From: Chthoniobacteraceae bacterium
Lineage (GTDB): Bacteria; Verrucomicrobiota; Verrucomicrobiia; Chthoniobacterales; Chthoniobacteraceae
Assembly: GCA_947471505.1 (NCBI GenBank)
Contig: CANIWM010000069.1
Span: 1-32,755, forward strand
Direction: 5' to 3'
Length of the DNA: 32,755 bases
Shown here: positions 8,000 to 17,200 of the stretch, in pieces
Layout of the letters: each line of letters begins with the position of its first letter
How positions within the stretch are numbered: position 1 is the stretch's first letter
Notes under the pieces: model-generated
What the model was told of the DNA's origin: nothing
Database searches by the model: none
What the model saw: the letters and a program-made list of their open reading frames with translations, nothing else
Position numbers and translations under genes: made by a program

Positions 8000-9487
8000 C
8001 TATTTCACCTCCGGCGGCACGGAGCCGTAGGGCCAGCCTTCTTTCCACGAGTCGGCTTTTGGCCCGGTGGGGAGTGGAGTGGGCTTGAGCTTGTGGGCCA
8101 GCTCTAGGGCGGCGTCGAGCATCTGGCGTCCGGCGGTGATTTCGAGGTTGGAGTAGCTCGTGAGGCGCGTCTCGTAGCCGCCGCCGTTTGGGCCGAACGC
8201 CTCCTCCGTGGGGACGTAGCCGACGCAGCCGTTGGTAAGCTCGACGGGGATGCCCATCGGGAACCCGGACGCCTTTTTGAACTCCAGCCCGAACTCCACG
8301 AAATACTCGGCGGGTGTGGCAAAGAATGCGACGGGGCCGAGCTGGATGACCTGCACTTCCACCTCCACATCGCGCTCCTTTTTAAGCAGCGCTTCGAGGA
8401 GCACGATCTCCTTCGCGAAGGTCCACTCGGTCGTGCCGACTTCCTTCGGGTTCTTCTTGGTCATGGCGAGGCTGCGCTCGACCTTTGCGGGGTCGGGGAT
8501 GCGGCGGGGGATGCGCCAGGTTTTGCCAAGGCTCTCGATGGGGAATGGCCCTGCGCTGCGCTCTGCGCGGAAGAGGATTTTCAGCGCCTCCGCGCCGACG
8601 CACCCGCCGATGAGCTGGCCGTAGTAGTCACCCTTTTTGGGGGCGAAAGGATCGAGGTTATCGACTTGGGTGATGTCGCCGCAGTCGCCTTGGAGGAAGA
8701 CGACGGGGATGTCTGCGCCGAGGCCGCCTCGGATGGTCTTTTCGAGGTAGTAAACCCAGTTCGCGGAGAAGGGCGCGGGGCCGGTGGTGGCGTGGCAGGC
8801 GAAGTTCACGAGGACGCCGAGCGGCTTGCCGTCGGGGCTCCATGCGCCGATGACGCTGACGTCCGGATCGATGGGTGCGGCGTAGCCGAGGATGTCGGGG
8901 TTGCCGCGCCCGGCGTGGGAGAAAGTGAGGCCGCTCTTCATGCGTTGGCGGCGGTTAAAGGATACCTTGTCCTCCTTGCCGACGCCGAAGCTGAGCGTGG
9001 CTTCGGCGAGATTGGCGTTGGCTGCGGTGACCGCATCGGCGATTCCTGCGACAAAGCGGACGAGGTATTTTGGGTCGGCCCCGGATGACTTCTCGTAGGC
9101 GAGCATCTGGGTATGCGCGTCGGCGTGGTCGTATTCGCCGGGGAGGACCATCACCGTCGGCCCTGAGGTGTGCGAGTGCGAGGCGGTGAGCAGGATGTTT
9201 TCAAAGGGGATGCCGGTCTTTTGCTGGATGAGCTTGCGAGCGGCGTCGGCGGTCTCGCGGCGGATGGCGAGAGCGTCGAGCCCTACGATGGCGATGCGCT
9301 TTTTCCCATCGTCGAATACCGCAGCGCGGACTTTCGGCGGGTCGTGGACGACGGTGGCGATGGATTTGCCGTAGTTGCCGGGATACTCCATGCCGGGGTC
9401 CGGGACGACCTCGCGGTCGGCGAATCCGGCTTTGGTCTGGGCAAGGGCGAGTGCGGGCCAAGAGAGAAGTGCGAAGAAGATTTTCAT
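8000..9487 (-). CDS. Secreted neutral/alkaline ceramidase-like hydrolase
   Basis: Exported protein of 495 residues with a short signal peptide (MKIFFALLSWPALALAQ). It matches the neutral/alkaline non-lysosomal ceramidase superfamily N-terminal domain: an early GFADRE strand, a TASHSHTSGP zinc segment (His104, His106), NFACHATTGP (His232) and FLQGDCGDI. The C-terminal part with NGCVGYVPTEEAFGPNGGGYE is also typical of these proteins. In Verrucomicrobiota and Planctomycetota this superfamily is large, and most members have no proven ceramidase activity; amide or ester hydrolysis of another substrate is possible. Divergent from pyrH, sharing an 89-bp upstream region. Confidence 0.85.
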   Translation of the reverse strand: MKIFFALLSWPALALAQTKAGFADREVVPDPGMEYPGNYGKSIATVVHDPPKVRAAVFDDGKKRIAIVGLDALAIRRETADAARKLIQQKTGIPFENILLTASHSHTSGPTVMVLPGEYDHADAHTQMLAYEKSSGADPKYLVRFVAGIADAVTAANANLAEATLSFGVGKEDKVSFNRRQRMKSGLTFSHAGRGNPDILGYAAPIDPDVSVIGAWSPDGKPLGVLVNFACHATTGPAPFSANWVYYLEKTIRGGLGADIPVVFLQGDCGDITQVDNLDPFAPKKGDYYGQLIGGCVGAEALKILFRAERSAGPFPIESLGKTWRIPRRIPDPAKVERSLAMTKKNPKEVGTTEWTFAKEIVLLEALLKKERDVEVEVQVIQLGPVAFFATPAEYFVEFGLEFKKASGFPMGIPVELTNGCVGYVPTEEAFGPNGGGYETRLTSYSNLEITAGRQMLDAALELAHKLKPTPLPTGPKADSWKEGWPYGSVPPEVK

Positions 9488-9492
9488 AGTCT

Positions 9493-9511
9493 CGCCGGGT
9501 GAATCCCGGCG
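9493..9511. repeat. Short perfect hairpin in the ceramidase-pyrH divergent region
   Basis: CGCCGGG (9493-9499) and CCCGGCG (9505-9511) form a perfect 7-bp GC-only stem over a TGAAT loop. It begins only 5 bp upstream of the ceramidase-like start codon and is 65 bp upstream of the pyrH start, so it would fold in the leader of one or both transcripts. No T-tract, and no known riboswitch recognised. Confidence 0.4.
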
Positions 9512-9576
9512 TGGAAGGAACCGTAGCGGTAAAAGCCGCTTCCCATTCTGCGAGCGTTGCGCTTTTCTGCACGCCG

Positions 9577-10311
9577 ATGCCTACAAAGACTGCCAAAGCA
9601 AAATACAAACGGATTCTGCTGAAGCTCAGCGGGGAAGCCCTGCGCTCAAAGGATTCCGTTGAAACCATTTGTCCAGAGATCGTCCAGCGACTCGCCCACG
9701 ACATTCACGGAATCTACGAGCTGGGCGTGGAAATTGGCATCGTCATCGGCGGTGGCAATATCTGGCGCGGACTTACCGCCAGCCATCGCGGCATGGAGCG
9801 CACGACCGCGGATTACATGGGGATGCTGGCGACGGTGATCAACGGCCTCGCCATCCAGTCCACGCTGGAGGAGCTCGGCATCCAGACCCGCGTGCAGACG
9901 GCCATCCGTATGGACATGGTCGCCGAGCCGTTCATCCGGCGCAAAGCGGTGCGCCATCTGGAGCAGGGGCGCGTTGTCATTTTCGTGGCCGGCACCGGCA
10001 ACCCGTTCTTCTCCACCGACACCGGCGCGGCGCTGCGGGCCAACGAAATCGGCGCGGAGATCGTGCTGAAGGCGACCAAGGTAAACGGCATCTACACGGC
10101 CGACCCGAACAAAGACCCGAAGGCAAAGAAGATCGACCAGCTCACACACGGCGAGGCGCTGGCAAAACGCTACGGCGTCATGGATGCGACCGCCTTCTCC
10201 CTCTGCCAAGAAAACCGGCTGCCCATCATCGTGTTCGACCTTTTCGCCCCCAACGCGCTGAAGGATGTCGTGCTCGGCAAGAAGGTCGGCACGCTTGTCG
10301 TTCCTGAATAA
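9577..10311 (+). CDS. pyrH: UMP kinase
   Basis: Cytoplasmic amino-acid-kinase-fold enzyme that phosphorylates UMP to UDP in pyrimidine nucleotide synthesis. It has 244 residues from ATG 9577; the open frame back to 9499 is discarded because it enters the divergent leader and adds residues absent from the family. Diagnostic segments are YKRILLKLSGEAL, IGIVIGGGNIWRG, RTTADYMGMLATVINGLA, VAGTGNPFFSTDTGAALRA, LKATKVNGIYTADP and DATAFSLCQENRLPI. It is followed 24 bp later by frr, the common pairing, but the rpsB and tsf genes that often precede it are absent here. Confidence 0.97.
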   Translation: MPTKTAKAKYKRILLKLSGEALRSKDSVETICPEIVQRLAHDIHGIYELGVEIGIVIGGGNIWRGLTASHRGMERTTADYMGMLATVINGLAIQSTLEELGIQTRVQTAIRMDMVAEPFIRRKAVRHLEQGRVVIFVAGTGNPFFSTDTGAALRANEIGAEIVLKATKVNGIYTADPNKDPKAKKIDQLTHGEALAKRYGVMDATAFSLCQENRLPIIVFDLFAPNALKDVVLGKKVGTLVVPE

Positions 10312-10335
10312 TTTCCCAACAACCTACACACACTT

Positions 10336-10896
10336 ATGGACCCTGATGAAATCTTGATGAACGCCGAAGAAGGCATGGAGAAAGCGGCTGAATTCATGAA
10401 GCACGAGTTCTCCGCGATCCGCACCGGCAAAGCCTCGCCAGCCCTCGTTGAGAATATCGACGTGGAGTGCTACGGCTCGATGATGAAGCTCAAACAGTGC
10501 GCCTCCATCAGCTCGCCCGAGCCTCGGATGCTCGTCGTGGATGCGTTCGATCCCGGCACCGTGCAGGCCATCGAAAAGGCCATCCGCGAAAGCAATATCG
10601 GCATCAACCCCGTCGTCGCTGGCAAGGTCATCCGCTTGCCCATCCCGCCGCTCAACGAAGAGCGCCGCCGCGACCTCGTGAAGACGTGCAAAAACATCGC
10701 CGAAGAGACGCGCGTGCGCATTCGCTCTTCCCGGCGCGAAGCGATGGACGCGCTCAAAAAAGCGGAGAAAGACGGCGGCATCACCGAAGACGAACTCAAG
10801 ACGTTTGAGAAAGACGTGCAGAAGTTCACCGATGATTACGTGAAGAAAGTGGACGAAACGTTCGCCCACAAGGATGCCGAGATCATGAAGGTCTGA
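10336..10896 (+). CDS. frr: Ribosome recycling factor
   Basis: Cytoplasmic factor of 186 residues that, with EF-G, splits post-termination ribosomes. Length is normal for the family. It has the characteristic FSAIRTGKASPALVENIDVECYG-type N-terminal region, the central PEPRML-like hinge (SSPEPRMLVVDAFDPGTV), NPVVAGKVIRLPIPPLNEERR and the C-terminal helix with FTDDYVKKVDE. It is probably cotranscribed with pyrH upstream and possibly with the small exported protein 6 bp downstream. Confidence 0.97.
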   Translation: MDPDEILMNAEEGMEKAAEFMKHEFSAIRTGKASPALVENIDVECYGSMMKLKQCASISSPEPRMLVVDAFDPGTVQAIEKAIRESNIGINPVVAGKVIRLPIPPLNEERRRDLVKTCKNIAEETRVRIRSSRREAMDALKKAEKDGGITEDELKTFEKDVQKFTDDYVKKVDETFAHKDAEIMKV

Positions 10897-10902
10897 CGCT
10901 CG

Positions 10903-11406
10903 ATGAAAACTCTCGCCGCCATTTTTGCCCTCGCATGGACCAGCCTCCACGCCGCCAGCCCTGTCGTCCGGCCCGCGCCGGATTTCTCGTTCGCCGGTAT
11001 CGGCGGCCTGAAGTCGCTCCGCAGCCTGCACGGCCAGCCAGTCGTCGTGCTGGCGGCGAAGAACCCGAACAGCCGCGCATTTCGCAAGCAGGTGAAAGTC
11101 ATCGAAGACGTGTATCGGGAGCTTGCCAGTCGAGGCACCGTGTTCGTCGCCGTGTTCAGCGAAAGCGGCGACAGCGTCCCGAGCAATGTTCCATTTATCG
11201 TCGCGAGCAACGGCCCCGCCGTCGCCGCAGCCTACGGGCTCACGGACGACCTCGTCCTCGGCGTCGTCGGGCCGGATGGGAATCTGGATTTCGTCTCCGG
11301 CGAGCTGACTCGTGGCCTGCGCATCCGCGAAGTCATCCAGAACAACTACGTGGTGCAAAACAACGCCCGACGCGAGCAACCGAAAGGCCCGCCGCCGAAC
11401 CGCTAA
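10903..11406 (+). CDS. Exported thioredoxin-fold protein lacking the redox cysteines
   Basis: Protein of 167 residues with a signal peptide (MKTLAAIFALAWTSLHAASP). Residues about 25-75 read like the start of a peroxiredoxin/TlpA thioredoxin fold (PAPDFSF...L.SL.GQPVVVLAAKNP), and later GVVGPDGNLDFVSGEL fits the cis-Pro strand region. The usual CxxC or peroxidatic Cys is replaced by PNSRAF, and the mature protein has no cysteine at all, so redox catalysis by the standard mechanism is not possible. The C-terminus is a charged, Pro-rich tail. Starts 6 bp after frr. Function unknown; a binding or scaffold role is inferred. Confidence 0.75.
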   Translation: MKTLAAIFALAWTSLHAASPVVRPAPDFSFAGIGGLKSLRSLHGQPVVVLAAKNPNSRAFRKQVKVIEDVYRELASRGTVFVAVFSESGDSVPSNVPFIVASNGPAVAAAYGLTDDLVLGVVGPDGNLDFVSGELTRGLRIREVIQNNYVVQNNARREQPKGPPPNR

Positions 11407-11425
11407 CGGCAGAACCTCGCCCGAC

Positions 11426-12067
11426 GTGCTGGAATTCGATTTCATCAAGCGTCTCTTCTCCCCGAAGCCCAAGCCTTCGGAACTCCCGAAGCCCGCGCCC
11501 GTCGTCCGCGAGCGGCGGCTCGACCTCCGCATCAATCCCCCCGGCCCGAACCTCCCCAAAGAATCCGAACTCCTCGCCGAATCCCGCCAACTCCTCACCG
11601 CCGCAGGTGCGACCGCGCTCGCCGCGCGCGTGCAGGTCCGTTGGAACGCCCGGATGCGGAGCACGGCCGGCATGGCTTACTGGACGAAAAGCCTCGTCAC
11701 CTTGAACCCTCGGCTTGCACAGTTTGGCGCGGCAGAAATTGATCGCACTCTCCGCCACGAACTCGCCCATTTACTCGCCCACGACCGCGCCGGGCGACGC
11801 CGCATCCAGCCCCACGGCCCCGAGTGGCGCAAGGCATGTCGCGACCTCGGCCTCGTCGATGAAAAGCGCACGCACGACCTCCCGCTCCCGCGCCGCATCG
11901 CTGTCCGCAAATATCTCTACCGCTGCCCCGCGTGCGGTGCCGAACTGGCGCGAGTAAAGCCGATGCGCAAACCCGCTGCGTGCATCAAGTGCTGCCGCGC
12001 TCATGCAGGCGGGCGGTACGACGAGCGGTTCCGGTTTGCGGCGGTGAAAGCGAACCTATCTGCGTGA
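11426..12067 (+). CDS. SprT-like zinc metalloprotein
   Basis: Protein of 213 residues, with GTG 11426 chosen because it follows the stop of the preceding gene by 19 bp. The frame remains open upstream to 11312, but that part overlaps the exported protein. HELAH (residues 111-115) and a later His in QPHGPEWRKAC (His130) form the zinc site of the SprT/Spartan fold, and the C-terminus has a CPxC...CxxC zinc ribbon (about residues 167-189). SprT relatives are DNA-protein crosslink proteases in eukaryotes; bacterial roles are poorly defined. The basic composition fits nucleic-acid association. Confidence 0.88.
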   Translation: MLEFDFIKRLFSPKPKPSELPKPAPVVRERRLDLRINPPGPNLPKESELLAESRQLLTAAGATALAARVQVRWNARMRSTAGMAYWTKSLVTLNPRLAQFGAAEIDRTLRHELAHLLAHDRAGRRRIQPHGPEWRKACRDLGLVDEKRTHDLPLPRRIAVRKYLYRCPACGAELARVKPMRKPAACIKCCRAHAGGRYDERFRFAAVKANLSA

Positions 12068-12144
12068 TTTTCCGTAAGCGTGTTTCGGGCGTTTCTGGAC
12101 CGATGGCTTGCACCGCTCCTTCCAAGCGGCTACCCCCTTTCGCT

Positions 12145-13095
12145 ATGAAAATCTGTGTCCTTGATGGCTATACTTTGAACCCCGGTGATCTTTCGTGGGA
12201 TGCGTTGCGGGAGTTGGGGGAGTGCGAGATGTTTGATCGGACTCCGGCTTCGGAGGTGGTGGCTCGGGCGGCGGGGGCGGATGTGGTGATTACGAATAAG
12301 GCGGTGCTGGGGCATGGGGAGATTTCGGCGCTGAAGGGGCTGCGGTTGATTGCGGTGACGGCGACGGGTTTTAATGTGGTGAACATAGGGTCGGCGAAGG
12401 CGCAGGGGGTGGTGGTTTCGAATGTGCCGGGCTATGGGACTCGGTCGGTGGCGCAGCATGTGTTTGCGCTGATCTTGGAGCTGGCGCAGCGGGTGGGGGC
12501 GCATTCGGACGCGGCGCGGGGGACGGGCTGGCCGCTGGCGAAGGACTGGTGTTTTTGGAACAGCCCGCTGGTGGAGCTGGACGGGCTGACTTTGGGAATC
12601 ATGGGGTATGGGGCGATCGGGTCGGCGGTGGGGGAGATTGGGGCGGCGTTTGGGATGAAGGTGGTGGCGACGAAGTCGAACCGGCGGGCGTTGCCGGGGT
12701 ATGTGGAGGAGGCGACGGTGCACGGGGTTTTTTCGCGGAGTGATGTGGTGACGCTGCATTGTCCGCTGACGGATGAGACGAAGAATTTGGTGAATGCGGA
12801 GCGGCTGGCTTCGATGAAGGCGTCGGCTTTTTTGATCAATACGGCGCGGGGTCCGCTGGTGGATGAGGCGGCGCTGGCGTCGGCGCTGAATGAGGGGCGG
12901 CTGGCGGGGGCGGGGCTAGATGTGCTTTCGCAGGAGCCGCCGTCGGCGGACAATCCGCTGCTGACGGCTCGCAATTGTATCGTGACGCCGCACATGGCGT
13001 GGGCGACGCGGGCGGCGCGGGCGCGTCTGATGGATGCGACGGTGGCAAATGTGCGCTCGTTTCTGGCGGGGGCTCCGCAGAATGTGGTGTCGTGA
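12145..13095 (+). CDS. D-2-hydroxyacid dehydrogenase (glycerate dehydrogenase-like)
   Basis: NAD(P)-dependent cytoplasmic enzyme of 316 residues reducing 2-oxoacids such as hydroxypyruvate. ATG 12145 gives the family's MKICVLDGYT N-terminus; the frame open from 11932 overlaps the SprT-like gene and is not used. The dinucleotide motif is GYGAIG (about 154-159). The catalytic trio is Arg235 (NTARGPLVD), Glu264 (SQEPPS) and His283 (VTPHMAW). The closing WATRAARARLMD helix is typical of the HprA/glycerate subgroup. Codon use stands out, with many G- or T-ending codons and strong G-over-C bias on the coding strand, whereas pyrH and frr favour C-ending codons. It may have a different history or transcription level. 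Confidence 0.93.
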   Translation: MKICVLDGYTLNPGDLSWDALRELGECEMFDRTPASEVVARAAGADVVITNKAVLGHGEISALKGLRLIAVTATGFNVVNIGSAKAQGVVVSNVPGYGTRSVAQHVFALILELAQRVGAHSDAARGTGWPLAKDWCFWNSPLVELDGLTLGIMGYGAIGSAVGEIGAAFGMKVVATKSNRRALPGYVEEATVHGVFSRSDVVTLHCPLTDETKNLVNAERLASMKASAFLINTARGPLVDEAALASALNEGRLAGAGLDVLSQEPPSADNPLLTARNCIVTPHMAWATRAARARLMDATVANVRSFLAGAPQNVVS

Positions 13096-13221
13096 GTAAG
13101 CTGGACGATTTGGGGGACGCCGCTGGGCGGAACTCCCTTGTGTATCGGCTGACTTGAGTCAATTTGTCAGGCTTTGCGCCTTATTTACACCGCAAGTCGT
13201 AAATGCGACGTCCCAATTCCA

Positions 13222-14253
13222 ATGAACCAAAACACCCGCAATTTCCTGTGCGCGATCCTCTGCGGCCTTTTCGCCGTGGCCCGGCTTTCTGCCGCCCAGA
13301 TTTCGGGCACCGTGTCGGCGCAGATTTCGAACACTGCTGCTACTTTTGATCTCACCGCGCTCGGGACCTCGGATTGGGCGTATTGGAACAAAGCCGACCT
13401 CGTCACCGTCGCCACCCTTGCGCCGGCGAACGAGAAAGCCGGAGCCACGTTGATAAGTGTCGTGTCGCCCGTGGGCGGGACAGCCGTGCGAGGGACAAAC
13501 TCCGCCACGAAGCCTCCGGTGGACTTTTCATTTACCGACGGCACCTCGCCGACCAGCGGGACGCAGACCGATCCGACTGCGGTGTTCAATTCCACGCTGG
13601 GCGCCGCGTCGATCGGCACGAGCTTCACCGTCACGCTGCCGACGGTGAACACGTACCAGATTCTGGTTTGGGCGGGCGGCTTTGCATCCACGGGGGCTAC
13701 GGCGAAAACGCGGCTGAGCGCGACGGTCGGTGCGGTGAGCTACTCGAGTCTGGGGGAGACGATCATTCCGGGCACTCCGAAGCCCACATTCCTCTACACG
13801 CTCACAGTCACTTCGGACACGGCGAATCAAGTCGTGACCGTCAGCAACATTCTCGCCGAATTGAGCGGCACGACTACGAACGCCCACGCGCTTATTGTCG
13901 GGTCGGCCGTTTCGCTCAGTTCGACGCCTTCATCGGATTCCGACGGTGACGGGCTCACCGATGTGCAGGAGCAGGTCCTCGGTCTGGACCCGCAAGTATC
14001 GAATGCCGCGCTCATCGCCGCGATTAAGAGCCATCCGGACTACTTCGCCTTGTTCGATGACGCTGGTATTCTAGGCCTCGCGCAGGGCGGCGTGGTTCTG
14101 CCGCAGGTCGGAGCGGAGGTGGTGAATTTCACAATCGAGGTTCAACGAAGCACGAATCTCACGGACTGGTTCGGCCTCCAAACCTTTAATCGCAACGTGC
14201 TGCTGCCGGACGGGAAAAACTTCCTCCGCCTCTCCATCGAGACTCTTCCATGA
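13222..14253 (+). CDS. Exported protein with calcium-binding (TSP3-like) motif, coupled to the FAD/SGNH fusion
   Basis: Protein of 343 residues from ATG 13222, with a signal peptide (MNQNTRNFLCAILCGLFAVARLSAAQ). An upstream TTG at 13174 would add 16 polar residues and is unlikely. Residues about 27-245 are Ser/Thr-rich beta-sandwich-like sequence. DSDGDGLTDVQE is a thrombospondin-3/EF-type calcium loop, followed by the module NAALIAAIKSHPDYFALF and a C-terminal strand block ending in QRSTNLTDW and FLRLSIE. The same loop plus SHPDYFAL module occurs inside the next protein. Its stop overlaps the next start (ATGA, 14250-14253), so expression is coupled. Function unknown; a surface or matrix partner is inferred. 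Confidence 0.8.
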   Translation: MNQNTRNFLCAILCGLFAVARLSAAQISGTVSAQISNTAATFDLTALGTSDWAYWNKADLVTVATLAPANEKAGATLISVVSPVGGTAVRGTNSATKPPVDFSFTDGTSPTSGTQTDPTAVFNSTLGAASIGTSFTVTLPTVNTYQILVWAGGFASTGATAKTRLSATVGAVSYSSLGETIIPGTPKPTFLYTLTVTSDTANQVVTVSNILAELSGTTTNAHALIVGSAVSLSSTPSSDSDGDGLTDVQEQVLGLDPQVSNAALIAAIKSHPDYFALFDDAGILGLAQGGVVLPQVGAEVVNFTIEVQRSTNLTDWFGLQTFNRNVLLPDGKNFLRLSIETLP

Positions 14254-17200
14254 AACGACTGCTCCTTTTCGCCTGCACCCTCGCCACTGCTGCGGCAGCG
14301 CCGGTTTACCACGATGTCGTCGTGTATGGCGGCACCTCGGGCGGAGTCGTCGCCGCGACGCAAGCCGCGAAGTCCGGGAAGTCTGTGGTGCTGATTTCGC
14401 CGACAGCGCATCTCGGCGGGATGTCGAGCAGCGGGCTCGGGTTTACCGATTTGGGAAGCAGCGAGATTCTCGGCGGGCTCAATCGCGAGTTCTACCACCG
14501 CGCGTATCTTTACTACCAGCAAGGCAGCTCGTGGAATTGGCAGACGCAGGCGAGCTTCGGAAATCCGAGCAATCAGGGCGTGCCCTCGTTCAACGCGGCG
14601 ACGCAAGTGTCCTCGGTCTTCGAGCCGAAAGTCGCGGAGGCGATCTTCAATCAGTTCCTCGCCGAAGAGAGCGTGCCTGTCGTGACTGGTCGCCTCGATC
14701 TGGCTGGGGGCGTGGTGATGAGTGCCGGTAAAATCAGCTATCTACGGCTGGAGGACGGCCGGGAGTTTTCCGGAAAAATGTTCATCGACGCCAGCTACGA
14801 AGGCGATCTGCTCCCCGGCGCGGGTGTAAGTTTCACCGTCGGTCGCGAAGCAAACGCGACCTACAACGAAACGTTCAGCGGCATTCAGACGGCACGGGCG
14901 ACGAGCAACCAATTGCCCAACGGCATCGACCCCTACGTCACCGCGGGCAATGCGGCCAGCGGTCTGCTGCCCGGCGTCGCTGCGGATGCGGGCGGCTCCG
15001 ACGGCACAGGCGACGCAAAACTACAGGCCTACTGCTTTCGCATGGTGCTCACCGACGTTGCCGCAAACCGCATCATGATTCCGCAGCCCGTCGGCTACGA
15101 CGAAGCGGACTACGAACTGCTCTTCCGCGCGATCGAAGCGGGGCAGACGACCGGATTTTTCAAGCTCAGCGCGATGCCAAATCGCAAGACCGATTCCAAC
15201 AACACCGGAGGCATTTCCACCGACTTCATCGGCAAAAACTACGGTCCCGGCTGGGACTGGACCACGCTCACTCACGCCCAGCGCGACGCGCTCGCACTTC
15301 AGCACGAGAAGTGGCAGCGTGGACTCGTCTGGACGCTGCAAAACCACACGCGAGTGCCGCTCTCCATCCGCAACGCTTACGCGACATGGGGACTGCCGGC
15401 GGATGAATTCACCGACAGCGGCAACTGGGCGTTTCAGCTCTACGTGCGCGAGTCCCGGCGCATGGTTTCCGACTACGTTATGACCCAGGCGAATTGCGCA
15501 GGAGGCGTCGTGGCGACAGATTCCATAGGCCTCGCCGCCTACTCGATGGACTCGCACAACGTCCAGCGACACGTGAAAAACGGCGTGGTGAAAAACGAAG
15601 GCGACGTGCAAATGGCCGTCCCGAATCCCTACCCGATTTCGTACCGCTCCATTATCCCGAAGCAGGGCGAATGCACGAATCTTTTGGTTCCGTGGAGCCT
15701 CTCCGCCACGCACATGGCATTTGGCTCGATCCGCATGGAGCCCGTGTTCATGGGCTTGTCACAATCCGCCGCCATCGCCGCGAGTCTGGCCATCGATCAA
15801 GACGTGGCCGTTCAGAATCTTTCCTACACATCGTTGCGTCCGGCGCTCTTGGCGGCTGGTAAATCGCTCGGCAATCCTCCGGCGGGGACTCCCGCGAACA
15901 TCGTGGATAATACCGATTCGGGCCAGGTGACGATCACCGGCGCGTGGACATCCGCGAATGCGACGACTGGCTTCATCGGCACCGACTACCTTCACGACGG
16001 CAACACCGGGCAGGGCACGAAGGAGGTTTTCTATCGAGTGCCGGCGAGCCTCACCGGACTCCATCTCGTCCAACTCCGCTGGACCGCAAACACGAACCGC
16101 GCGAGCAACGTAACCGTCGAAATCCGCCACCGCGACGGCTCGGATTTCCGAACCATCAACCAGCGCGAAAATGGCGGCGCCTGGAATATGCTAGCCGTCC
16201 AGCCGTTCACGGGAGCCGCGACCGAGGGCGTTGTCATCAAGACCACTGGCGCAAACGGTTTCGTGATCGCCGATGCGGTCGGTTTCACCCCGCTCACTTC
16301 CACGATGGACACCGATGGCGACGGAATCAGCGACGTGAAAGAGAGCATCGTCGGGCTCAATCCGGCGGTGTCCGACGCGGCCTTCATCGCCGCTGTGAAA
16401 AGCCACCCCGACTATTTCGCGCTCCACTCCGCGAGCGAAATCCATGACTTCATCATCACCCAGCCATCGCTCACGGGAAACGGTGCGCCGTCGTTCAATC
16501 TTGGATTTTCCATGTGGAAGCCCGCCGCCGGAACCGGCTGGCAGATTCAGGAAACTTTCGCACTTCCCATGGTGAAGGATTCCGAGCGCAGTTTCTTCCG
16601 CGTCGCGCTGGAGTCGAAGCCCGCAAAACTCGTGACCGATCTCGCCGCGGGCAGCAACCGCAAGATCGTAGTGTACGGCACCAGCCTCACCGCCGGCGGC
16701 GCGTGGGTCGGCCAGATGAACACGTGGCTCTCTACGAAATACCCCGGAAAAATCACCATCATCAACAGCGGGCTCAGCGGCAAAAATTCCGCCACCGGCC
16801 TCGCCCAACTTTCCTCAAGCGTGCTCGCCCACAATCCCGACGTCGTATTCATCGAGTTCGCGATGAACGATGCCTTTTTGTATTCGGACGGCACCCCTCA
16901 ACTCAGCGTCGCACAAGCGCAGGCAAACCTCATCGCGATGATTGATGCCATTCAGGCGCAAAACCCGAACGTGGAAATCATCCTGCAAACGATGAACACC
17001 GTCTGGAATTCACCAGCCGGCAGCAACACTTCCGCGACGCTGCGACCCAATCTTGCCGCGTATTATCAGATGGTTCGCGACGTCGCCGCAGCGCGCGCTC
17101 TCATGGTCATCGACCACCATCCGAACTGGGCCGCCCTGCAACAAGCCGACCCCGCGACTTACCAGTCCTACATCACCGACGGAGTCCATCCCGGCACAGT

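Noticed and set aside
9499-9576. Upstream extension of pyrH
   Set aside because: It adds 26 residues absent from the family and overlaps the hairpin leader of the divergent gene.
10324-11673. 449-codon minus-strand frame across frr and the exported protein
   Set aside because: It is antisense to two well-supported genes, with His/Arg/Asp-rich composition typical of antisense frames.
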